Shown here: positions 12,201-19,560 of the stretch, piece by piece
Layout of the letters: every line of letters begins with the position of its first letter
How positions within the stretch are numbered: position 1 is the first letter of the stretch
NCBI GenBank assembly: GCA_025929535.1
Contig: JAICLZ010000004.1
Span: 1 to 64,000 of the forward strand
Direction of reading: 5' to 3'
DNA length: 64,000 nt
DNA from: Gemmatimonadaceae bacterium
GTDB lineage: Bacteria > Gemmatimonadota > Gemmatimonadetes > Gemmatimonadales > Gemmatimonadaceae
The notes under the pieces: generated by a model
Database searches by the model: none
Told to the model about the DNA's origin: nothing
The model's input: the letters and a program-made list of their open reading frames with translations, nothing else
Program-made: the position numbers and the translations under genes

Positions 12201-12322
12201 GAGATGGCGGAGCAGAGCGCCGCAGCCACCGCGAGCGACGAGAACCACCGACGCCCTGATGGTTGGCGTGCGCGCGTGCTCGATGCTGACTGGTGGCGCA
12301 ATGCACACCGGGGGAGTGTCAT
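9299..12322 (-). CDS. SusC/RagA-type TonB-linked outer-membrane receptor
   Basis: Signal peptide, N-terminal carboxypeptidase-like domain (ISGTVTDPTSAPIVAAQVSIPGTRLATATDANGRFHLTGL), plug domain (VQSLLNGRTPGVTLLNNSGVVGAGSTVRIRGVSSFSLTNQPLIYVDGVRVDN, GPAATTLYGTEAANGVIQIITKKG), C-terminal TIHLSF. Start at MTLPRCA. Confidence 0.93.
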   Translation of the reverse strand: MTLPRCALRHQSASSTRARQPSGRRWFSSLAVAAALCSAISSTALAQTASISGTVTDPTSAPIVAAQVSIPGTRLATATDANGRFHLTGLTDPVGTAVTLVARRIGYSSSTVQVHVGDENVTIKLTQAAVALNEVVVTGTPGSTERRALGVDVAQIDASTLVKKAPINDVQSLLNGRTPGVTLLNNSGVVGAGSTVRIRGVSSFSLTNQPLIYVDGVRVDNSQSTGVQNQSFGAATTTRWNDFNPDDIESIEIVKGPAATTLYGTEAANGVIQIITKKGAIGKTAWDFSTRQGANWFHNPQGRLWRNFDVNAAGDTISETYSDLERTLADSGLGKIFTTGYRQSYNLGLGGGSPLLRYHVSGGYEKNNGVESSNNDNLYTARASLGVFPTDKLDIAVDAGYTVNKTNLAAEAGYGGTTWTTYFADPANIDDQHLGFLSGLPISYHEQYQLFQAINRFTGSVAVNHRPVSWFNQRLVLGIDNGYEDSEELSAIHHDLSFFFDTDADSGFKNVLTRDNRVFTSSYVGNLVLPVSSTLRSTTSLGGDIIKRAGKYVNGFGADFAAPGLTSLSSTTARQVTQETDTLDNTVGVFAQEELAWRDRVFITGGVRLDNNSAFGSKFRNVYYPKVSGSWVISEEPFFHLPSVTTLKLRAAYGESGQAPLPYSSNATFTGVPGPFGASVTPFNIGNPDLGPERGYETELGFDVGLFHDRAGAEFTYYFGGTKDAILQQQVAPSEGYPGTRFVNAGALTKHGFEVALHGTPYQTKNTEWTLGLNLSTADNKVTDLNGAAYLQASTNVRHVVGFPVGSWWEKRVTGSTLNSDGSITDVMCDDGNGGNVACADAPVVYLGRTLPNFEGSATSTLRFLKNFQFFVMVDSKRGYKKLDGNARVRCHIFDECESNWYPEGFDLATLGAQTRSTYYSDIINDASFVKLREVSLSYTLPESWASTFRASGATISIAGRNLHTWTKYPGLDPEGSFQGGSRGFGQWEQDVTPQLMQFVTTIHLSF

Positions 12323-12470
12323 GAGCCGTCCTCCGAGGGGGGAAGATGATGCGGATCTTCGTCGTGAAGATCGTTGCCGCGGGTGAAACATCACTGCGGG
12401 AGCAGGAACATATCGCGCGTTCCGCCACTCGCAATGGTCTGTTGACACTGTTTTACAATCTGTTGGCCGC

Positions 12471-12499
12471 AAAAAGGCCCGGCATCCGAGCCGGGCCTT
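12471..12499 (-). terminator. Rho-independent-type terminator downstream of the M13 peptidase gene
   Basis: 10-bp perfect stem AAGGCCCGGC-atccga-GCCGGGCCTT; read on the minus strand it is followed by additional T residues (TTTTT including the stem end). Confidence 0.8.
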
Positions 12500-12523
12500 G
12501 TTGTCGCCAGTGTGCGATCCGGG

Positions 12524-14557
12524 CTACCAGATTTGCGGCCGCAGCGAATCCGGTCGCACCATCGCCTCGCCGGCCTTGCAGCCGAAAGCCTTCGCGAACT
12601 CGGGCATGTTCGCCAGCGGACCGTTCACGCGCCAGTGCGCCGGCGCATGTTGATCGGTGAGCACCTGCTGCCGCTCGGCTTCGGGACGCGCCTTGGTACG
12701 CCAGACGTGCGCCCACGAGAGAAAGAACCGCTGCTCGGGCGTGAAGCCATCGATTGGCGGAGGCCGCTTTCCCGAAAACGAACGCTCGAGCGCCTCGTAG
12801 GCGATCTTGAGTCCACCGAGATCGGCGATGTCCTCACCGAGCGTCAGCTTGCCGTTCACATGAAGCGAATCAAGCACGACATAACTGTCGAACTGTCGCT
12901 GCACGAGGAGCGCACGCTGGTCGAACGCCTTCGAGTCCGCCGGCGTCCACCAGTCCCTGAGATTGCCCTGCGCGTCGAACTGGCGCCCCTGGTCGTCGAA
13001 GCCGTGCGTCATCTCGTGGCCAATGGCCGCGCCCATGCCGCCGTAATTCACCGCATCGTCCGCGTTGGGATCGAAGAAGGGCGGCTGCAGAATCGCCGCG
13101 GGGAACGTCACGTCGTTCGAGAGCGGATTGTACTGCGCGTTGACCATTGCCGGCGTCATCCCCCACTCCGTGCGGTCGGTGAGCTTCCCCACCTTGGCGA
13201 GATCGCGCTTGCTCTCGAAGTCGAACACGGCCGTCCGGTTGTCCACGAACGGCTTCTGTTTCGAGAGCTCGAGCTTCGAGTAGTCGCGCCACTTGTCGGG
13301 GTAGCCGATCTTGTTCACGAACGCATCGAGCTTGGCGAGGGCGAACTTGCGTGTGGAGTCGCTCATCCAGGAGAGCGTGGACAGCCGCTCGCGCAGCACC
13401 GCCTCCATGTTGCGCACCATCGCGAGCGCGCGCGCCTTCGCCTCCGGCGTGAACGTCCGCGCGACGTACGCCTTGCCCACCGCCTCGCCCAGGTTGCCCG
13501 CGGTGGAGTTCAGGCACTCCTTCCAGCGCGGCAGCTGCTCCTTTGCGCCCGTCATCGCCTGCTGCATCCGGAAGGCCTCGTCCGCGAATGGCTTGCTCAG
13601 CCACGGCGATGCGTCGCTCAACGTGTGGAACCGGAGATAGGCCTTCCAGTCGGTGAGCGGAACGGAGACGAGCATCGAGTCGAGCGTGCGCAGAAACTCC
13701 GGATGTCCCACGCGAATGATCGAAGACGCGGGCGCGTGCACGTCGCGAAGAATGGTCGAGAAATCGAGATGCGGCGCGAGCGAATCGACCTGGGCCAGCG
13801 ACATCGGATTGTAGAGCTTCTTCGGATTGCGGCGCTCGACGCTCGTGAGCGATGCCTTCGCCAGCTGCATCTCGATCGCGAGCACGCGATCGGCATCGTG
13901 CTCGGCCTGCGCCGTGGACTCGCCCGCGAGGGCCAGCAGTCTGGAGACGTGATCGCGATACATGTTGCGAAGCTTCGTCGAGACGGAATCCGTTCGCGTG
14001 TAGTAGTCGCGATCGGGCAGTCCGAGTCCGCCCTGATCGAGCGCGAGAATGACGCGTGCGCTGTTCCTGAAGTCGGGCTCCGAACCGGTGCTGAACATGA
14101 CGGGCACGCCCACGAGCTGCAGCTGCGCCACCTCCGCACGCAGCGCGGGAAGCGACGAGATGGCATCGATGCTCGCGAGACGCGGCTCGAGCGGCGACAC
14201 GCCCTGCCTTTCTATCGCGGCCGTGTCCATGCACGTCGCGTAATAGATGCCGGCCTCGTTCGTCGCGTGGTCGCTCGAGCCCTTCGCCGCATCCTCGAGC
14301 ACGCTGCGCAGCACCACGTCGCCCCGATCGGCGACTTCGCGGAAGGTGCCGTACGAGGAGTACGCGGCGGGGATCTCGGTGCGTTTGAGCCACCCGCCGT
14401 TCGCGTACTCGTAAAAGTCGGCGCAGGCCGCGCAGGTGCTGTCGATGTTCGCACGGTCGAGCCCGTGCGTGGGCGTGGAGCCCTGTGCGCGCAGGTCGCC
14501 GCGCGCGAAGATGAGAAGCGTCGCCACGAGTGCAGCGCGCCTGAGAACCGAGATCAT
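12524..14557 (-). CDS. M13-family (neprilysin/PepO-like) metalloendopeptidase, secreted
   Basis: Signal peptide MISVLRRAALVATLLIFARGDLRAQ; VTFPAAILQPPFFDPNADDAVNYGGMGAAIGHEMTHGFDDQGRQFDAQGNLRDWW; LGEDIADLGGLKIAYEA; C-terminal FAKAFGCKAGEAMVRPD. Confidence 0.95.
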   Translation of the reverse strand: MISVLRRAALVATLLIFARGDLRAQGSTPTHGLDRANIDSTCAACADFYEYANGGWLKRTEIPAAYSSYGTFREVADRGDVVLRSVLEDAAKGSSDHATNEAGIYYATCMDTAAIERQGVSPLEPRLASIDAISSLPALRAEVAQLQLVGVPVMFSTGSEPDFRNSARVILALDQGGLGLPDRDYYTRTDSVSTKLRNMYRDHVSRLLALAGESTAQAEHDADRVLAIEMQLAKASLTSVERRNPKKLYNPMSLAQVDSLAPHLDFSTILRDVHAPASSIIRVGHPEFLRTLDSMLVSVPLTDWKAYLRFHTLSDASPWLSKPFADEAFRMQQAMTGAKEQLPRWKECLNSTAGNLGEAVGKAYVARTFTPEAKARALAMVRNMEAVLRERLSTLSWMSDSTRKFALAKLDAFVNKIGYPDKWRDYSKLELSKQKPFVDNRTAVFDFESKRDLAKVGKLTDRTEWGMTPAMVNAQYNPLSNDVTFPAAILQPPFFDPNADDAVNYGGMGAAIGHEMTHGFDDQGRQFDAQGNLRDWWTPADSKAFDQRALLVQRQFDSYVVLDSLHVNGKLTLGEDIADLGGLKIAYEALERSFSGKRPPPIDGFTPEQRFFLSWAHVWRTKARPEAERQQVLTDQHAPAHWRVNGPLANMPEFAKAFGCKAGEAMVRPDSLRPQIW

Positions 14558-14685
14558 TTCCGCAGGTAGATGAGGGTTCGAGGCCCGCGCCGTCTGCGCG
14601 CGGGCTCCGGGGTCGTCAAGCTTCTCCGGTGTAACCTCCGCCAGTTAAGCTCGGGCGCGCTCTCACGCGCTTCCGAGTGCCGCGC

Positions 14686-14976
14686 CTACTTCGGGAGGTA
14701 GAGCTCCGATCCGCCGCGCTTGATGTCGCGGACGCCGTGTGCCACGGCGGTACCGACACTGGTGCCGAGCACGAGCGCGGTTCCGAGTCCCACGAACGGA
14801 AGAAAGGCCGCGATCGGCAACGCGATGAGCGCGACCGCGAGGCCGGCGACCCACGGCGCGATCGGCGTTTGAACCTTGTCGACGTAGCGAAGGCGACGGC
14901 GCACGAAGTCGCGCGTCTGCACGTAGGCGATCACGGAGACCGCGATCGAGATTCCGATTCCGATGAGACTCAACAT
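14686..14976 (-). CDS. Small membrane protein, unknown function
   Basis: 96 aa with hydrophobic helices (MLSLIGIGISIAVSVIAYV; WVAGLAVALIALPIAAFLPFVGLGTALVLG). Confidence 0.6.
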   Translation of the reverse strand: MLSLIGIGISIAVSVIAYVQTRDFVRRRLRYVDKVQTPIAPWVAGLAVALIALPIAAFLPFVGLGTALVLGTSVGTAVAHGVRDIKRGGSELYLPK

Positions 14977-15060
14977 GCGCGCTCCCAGGTGAAGGCGGGT
15001 ACGGAATGCCTTACGGCAGGAGCGACCGTTGTGTTTCGCGTCCGGGTGGACGCGCGCGCG

Positions 15061-16155
15061 TCAGGGCGCGAAGCTGAACGTCAGGCTTTTGGCACCATCG
15101 GCGACGGACGGATCGTTCGACGCGAACGTCCAGTCGTGTGCGAGCGCGCGCACGCACGACTCGACCTCACCCGCGCTGATCCCCTGCCAGCTGCGCTTGA
15201 CCACCACTGCGTCCTCCACCGCGCCATCGGTGCGCAGCGAGAGCTTGACCGTGATCTCACCCTTGAGGTCCGGATTGTACTTGAGCCCCAGCTGCGTGTA
15301 GCAGTACTGCGCCTCCTTGTCGCGGTCGCTGAGCAGCGCGCCGGGAATCGTGAACGGTCCGAGCGGCGTGCGGATGAGCTTGTCCGATGGCACCTCGACG
15401 TGTGGGGGCACCGCGGTGTCGACGACAGCGGTGACCACCGGCGGCGCCGCGATCGATGGCGCGGGCAGCGCGGAGAGCGCGGGAGCGGCACCCATCGGCG
15501 CGACACGCTCGCTCGGCGTGGGCAGCACGAGCTCCGGCGCAGGCGCCGACGCGGTCACCGGAGGCACTGGTGCCGGAGGCACTGGTGCCGGAGGCACTGG
15601 TGCCGGAGGCACTGGTGCCGGAGACGCTGGTGCGGGAGACACCACGTCCCGCATCGGCATGCTCGCCATGATCGTTGGCGCCGGTACCGACAGCTCGCGA
15701 GTCACCCGGGTTGCCGAGTCGAGCATCGCGATGAAATCGCGCGCGGTGGGCTCCGCCATCCTGATCGGCTCCTCACCGCTCACCAGCACGCGCAGTCCCG
15801 AGTACGATCCGCCCACGCGACGCATCATCGTCACGTCCGCACCCAGCGCCGTACCTCTGAGCTGTGCGTCCGACGAGCTCGAATCATCCGCTGGAACAGG
15901 TTGGACCGCTCGCACGCTGTCGATCCACTGTTGCAGCCTCGCCTCATCCATGTCGTGCGCCTTCGCGAAGGCGTCGCGAAATCCGTGTGCGACGAAGAGC
16001 TGGACGACGTTGGCATTCGTGCCGCGCACCCACACGAGGTAGCCGCCGACAGTCAGGGAGCCGGTCTCGCGAAATGCGGTTTGCGCGCGCGCGCTCGCCG
16101 CTGCCACGAGCAGCAGCCCCGTACACGCCATCGCCGTGCGAATTCGTCCACTCAT
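15061..16155 (-). CDS. Secreted TonB/AgmX-like protein with Ala-Pro linker and AgmX/PglI-type C-terminal domain
   Basis: Signal peptide AMACTGLLLVAAASARAQ; Pro-rich APVPP repeats; C-terminal YCYTQLGLKYNPDLKGEITVKLSLRTDGAVEDAVVVK...CVRALAHDWTF resembles the TonB/AgmX C-terminal domain. Confidence 0.65.
   Translation of the reverse strand: MSGRIRTAMACTGLLLVAAASARAQTAFRETGSLTVGGYLVWVRGTNANVVQLFVAHGFRDAFAKAHDMDEARLQQWIDSVRAVQPVPADDSSSSDAQLRGTALGADVTMMRRVGGSYSGLRVLVSGEEPIRMAEPTARDFIAMLDSATRVTRELSVPAPTIMASMPMRDVVSPAPASPAPVPPAPVPPAPVPPAPVPPVTASAPAPELVLPTPSERVAPMGAAPALSALPAPSIAAPPVVTAVVDTAVPPHVEVPSDKLIRTPLGPFTIPGALLSDRDKEAQYCYTQLGLKYNPDLKGEITVKLSLRTDGAVEDAVVVKRSWQGISAGEVESCVRALAHDWTFASNDPSVADGAKSLTFSFAP
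15560..15634. repeat. 15-bp tandem repeat (GGAGGCACTGGTGCC x4 plus one diverged copy) encoding APVPP
   Basis: Four exact consecutive copies of GGAGGCACTGGTGCC (15560-15619) followed by GGAGACGCTGGTGCG. Confidence 0.95.
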
Positions 16156-16340
16156 TGCTGCTCCTCTCGGCTCTCACGGGCACACGCGTGCCATCCATGG
16201 AAGGACAATCCGCGCGACGCGCGCGCAACAGCAGTCACGATGCATTACATGGCTCATCTCGTTACACGAGCCGCCAAAAAGATTTGCACAGGGCTTGCGA
16301 TAGCCCCATAATCGGTGCCTCTCTCGAACTCGGAGCGTGG

Positions 16341-17687
16341 GTGCAAATCGGAAATTTCCTCGTATCCTGGATCTCGCTGATCGCGGCGGGAATCGGGGCG
16401 CTCGTGGGCGCCGCGATTGCCTCGTTCGTGTGGGCGCGTCGTGCCCGTCAGACGCGTCAGGATTTTTCGTACTCGATGCGCAAGCGCGCAGTGCAGTCCG
16501 AGAAGCTCCGCGATCAATTCGGCGAGCTGCAGGAACGGCTGCGCCACTTCGACGAGCAGGCGATCGAGCTGACGAACGCGCGCCGCGATCTTGCCGCCCT
16601 GCGCGTCGAGCTCGAGCACGCGCGCGCGACGCTCGACGACACACAGCGTGCGCTCGAGGCGGCGCGCTCGGATGTCAGCGAAGTCGAGTCGCGGCTCGGC
16701 GCACAGCTCGAGTCCGAGCGACTGGAGAGCGCCGAGCGCCGGCACCATGTCGAGTCCGAGCTCGCCAGCGCCCGCGACGCCATGCTCACGCTGCAGGACG
16801 AGCTCACTGTCGCGCGCACGAATGCCCAGCGCACGACCGATCGTCTCGAGACGGATCTCGATGCGACGCGCATGATGCTCAACCAGTCGGCGGAGGCGCT
16901 GCGCAGCGAGCGCGAGAGCGCGGCTTCGTTGCGCGACGAGCTCCGCACGCAGATCGCGGCCGTGGACTGGGATCGCCAGCGGGCGGAGCTCGAGCTGCAG
17001 GAGGTGCGGCGCGAGATGACCGAGAAGCTGGCGGCAACGCAGCCCTTCGTGGCGACGATGCGCGAACAATATCTGCTCGCGGCTGCCGAGCGCGACGCGA
17101 TGCTGAAGGAGCTCACGATGCAACGCGAGCGCGCCGAGCAGAACGCGCGCGCGCTGGAGCAGGCGCGCACCGACTTTGCGCAGGCGCTCGAGGAAGAGCA
17201 TCGCACCGCAATGGAGCTGCTCAATCGCGCATGGAGCTACGCGCAGACCTTCCCGCGCATTCCGGACTCCTGGACGCGCACCGAGCGCCCGCCGCTCGCG
17301 GACAACGTGCCGCAACCACGAAGCGAACCACAACCAGAACCACAACCGCCACCGCGGCGCGCTTCGGAATCGGCGACTCGCATCGAGGTCGAGCCGCAGG
17401 CGGATCGTGTCCCATCGGCAGCGTCCACGCCGGCCGACGAGCAATCGGAGTACGACATCGAGGCCGAGCTCGCGGACGCGATCGCCGATGATCTCGACAC
17501 ACGCAGCTTCACGCGCACCCGCAAGCCGCGAAAGCCCGTCGGCACGGTCAAGCTCGGCGACGAGACGGTGGTCGTCTGCGACGATGGCTCGACGTGGCGC
17601 AGAACCGAACGGGGGTGGCGGCAGGTGACTCCCCTGCCCGGCACCCCCGCGCAGGCGCGCGAGTCCAGAATCGAGCGCGCCGGCTAG
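16341..17687 (+). CDS. Membrane-anchored long coiled-coil protein
   Basis: N-terminal TM helix (VQIGNFLVSWISLIAAGIGALVGAAIASFVWARRARQ) followed by about 280 aa of heptad-like Glu/Arg/Ala/Leu sequence, a PQPRSEPQPEPQPPP linker and a small C-terminal domain. GTG start at 16341 inferred. Confidence 0.65.
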   Translation: MQIGNFLVSWISLIAAGIGALVGAAIASFVWARRARQTRQDFSYSMRKRAVQSEKLRDQFGELQERLRHFDEQAIELTNARRDLAALRVELEHARATLDDTQRALEAARSDVSEVESRLGAQLESERLESAERRHHVESELASARDAMLTLQDELTVARTNAQRTTDRLETDLDATRMMLNQSAEALRSERESAASLRDELRTQIAAVDWDRQRAELELQEVRREMTEKLAATQPFVATMREQYLLAAAERDAMLKELTMQRERAEQNARALEQARTDFAQALEEEHRTAMELLNRAWSYAQTFPRIPDSWTRTERPPLADNVPQPRSEPQPEPQPPPRRASESATRIEVEPQADRVPSAASTPADEQSEYDIEAELADAIADDLDTRSFTRTRKPRKPVGTVKLGDETVVVCDDGSTWRRTERGWRQVTPLPGTPAQARESRIERAG

Positions 17688-17731
17688 CCGCTCGGATCTC
17701 CTGCGAGCCCGCTGTTACTACGGCGCCGCTG

Positions 17732-18187
17732 CTACACCGCTGCGAGCTGCGACGTGCACTGTGGACAGCGCGTGGCCGCGATCGGAATGTCCATCGCACA
17801 ATACGGACAGGGCTTCACCTTCGGCGACGCAGTCTCGCCGAGCGGATGCATCAGCCGGTTCACGGCGCGCACGAGCAGGAATGCGCAGAAGCCAATGATC
17901 AGAAACGAGACTACGTTGTTGACGAAGATGCCGTAGTTGAGCGTCGTTGCGCCGGCCGCCTTCGCTGCCGCGACGGATGCATAGGGGCCTGCAGCCGCCG
18001 CGCCGTCCTTCAGCACGATGAACTTGTTCGAGAAATCAATGCCGCCCGTCGCCAGGCCGATGGGCGGCATGATCACATCGTCGACCAGCGATTTGACCAC
18101 CGCGCCGAACGCGATACCGATGATCACGCCGATGGCGAGATCGATGACGTTGCCCCGCATGATGAACGCGCGAAAATCCTTCCACAT
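17732..18187 (-). CDS. mscL: Large-conductance mechanosensitive channel MscL with C-terminal zinc-ribbon-like extension
   Basis: FRAFIMRGNVIDLAIGVIIGIAFGAVVKSLVDDVIMPPIG; C-terminal CPYCAMDIPIAATRCPQCTSQL with two CxxC pairs. Confidence 0.93.
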   Translation of the reverse strand: MWKDFRAFIMRGNVIDLAIGVIIGIAFGAVVKSLVDDVIMPPIGLATGGIDFSNKFIVLKDGAAAAGPYASVAAAKAAGATTLNYGIFVNNVVSFLIIGFCAFLLVRAVNRLMHPLGETASPKVKPCPYCAMDIPIAATRCPQCTSQLAAV

Positions 18188-18364
18188 GGGCAGCTCCTTG
18201 CGAGATGGCAGGCTCGCTGGCGAGCGAGCGTCGTGTTGCTGCCGACCAATGTACGCGATTAGAAATTTGCCGCAGAAGCGAGCTTAGCTATGTGAATCGC
18301 GCCCCTGACTACGTTCTGCACGCAGGCCATTTCGGAGACATCTGTTTCCCCTCCGAGGTTTCTC

Positions 18365-18814
18365 ATGTCGTTTGCAGGTCGCTCCTCCGCGTTCACGCTG
18401 GTCGCGACCGCGCTCATCATCGCGGCGCCGCGCGCGCAGCAGCCGGGCACCTTCGACGACCTTGCCTCGTGCTCGAACTACGGATATCCGGGTGTGGACG
18501 TGTTCGCGCCAGGCGGGGATTTCGCTGCGGGAAATGTCCTCGCGGATCTGGTGATCGGTGCCTGCCGCAGCTTCTCCAATCCCGATTGCGCCGATGGACG
18601 GTCGTACGCGCTCGGTGACGGAACGAGCTTCGCAGCGCCGCTCGCCGCCGGCGAAGCCGCCGTGATCCAGTCCGACACGCCGGACCGCAAGACCAAGCTG
18701 GACCAGTGCATCATCCAGACGGGGGATCCATTGAGCGGTCGCGTGCCCGACCGCGTCTTCGGCTTCGGCCGCATCGACGTGCTCGCAGGCATTCACTGCA
18801 AGCGAATCAACTGA
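18365..18814 (+). pseudogene. C-terminal fragment of an S8 (subtilisin-like) serine peptidase
   Basis: Contains the catalytic-Ser segment GTSFAAPLAAGEAAVI and CSNYGYPGVDVFAPGGD, but no Asp or His catalytic segments; 149 aa only. Confidence 0.65.
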
Positions 18815-18989
18815 GCGTGCATCCGAGCGCGCATCGGGCGCGGACGCGATTACCGGGCTCGTCCGCGCTCGATCTCGCTCGGGGCATGGAGCGTGCACCC
18901 GCTGGTACGACTGTTCACTAGCGGACGCAGAGCATCAAGGGCCAGCATTGCGCCCCGCACGCTGATTCATCTGGCCACGGAGCACTCCT

Positions 18990-19508
18990 ATGACAATGAA
19001 AAACGACGACGTCGTCTCGGTACTCGAGGATCTGATCGAGACGTGCCAGGACGGAATTGAGGGGTTCAAGACCGCGAGCGAATCCGTCGAGAATCCAGCT
19101 GCGAAGACGTTGTTCCTGAGCAGGCTTCCCAACATCCAGCGCGGCATGGCCGAGCTGAAGGCGGAAGTGCGCCGGCTCGGGGGCGATCCGAACAAGTCGG
19201 GCACGGTAGGTGGCGCCATTCATCGTGGATGGATCAACCTGAAGTCGGCGGTCACCGGGAAGAATGAAGAGGCGATCATCAACGAGTGCGAGCGCGGCGA
19301 AGAGCACGCGGCGCACGTGTACGAAGACGCGCTGAAGAAGGATCTTCCCATGGACACGCGCTCGATCGTCGAGCGCCAGTATCGGGGCGTGGTCGAGAAT
19401 CTCGAGCGCGTCCGCGCCCTGAGCCACGATCGATCGAAGTCCACTACCGGCACCACGGGTTCCTCCACCACTCGCACGAGCGAAGGAGACATTCGTCCTT
19501 CCGCCTGA
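18990..19508 (+). CDS. DUF2383 / PA2169-type four-helix-bundle protein
   Basis: DDVVSVLEDLIETCQDGIEGFKTASESVENPAAKTLFLSR and GGDPNKSGTVGGAIHRGWINLKSAVTGKNEEAIINECERGEEHAAHVYEDAL are typical of this family. Confidence 0.85.
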   Translation: MTMKNDDVVSVLEDLIETCQDGIEGFKTASESVENPAAKTLFLSRLPNIQRGMAELKAEVRRLGGDPNKSGTVGGAIHRGWINLKSAVTGKNEEAIINECERGEEHAAHVYEDALKKDLPMDTRSIVERQYRGVVENLERVRALSHDRSKSTTGTTGSSTTRTSEGDIRPSA

Positions 19509-19560
19509 TCGCATGAGCAGGCGTCCGTAGGCACGTGCCCGCATCGCGAGCGACTTCGCG

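Noticed and set aside
15560-15634. Considered as a CRISPR-like array
   Set aside because: Units are contiguous with no spacers and are in frame inside a coding region.
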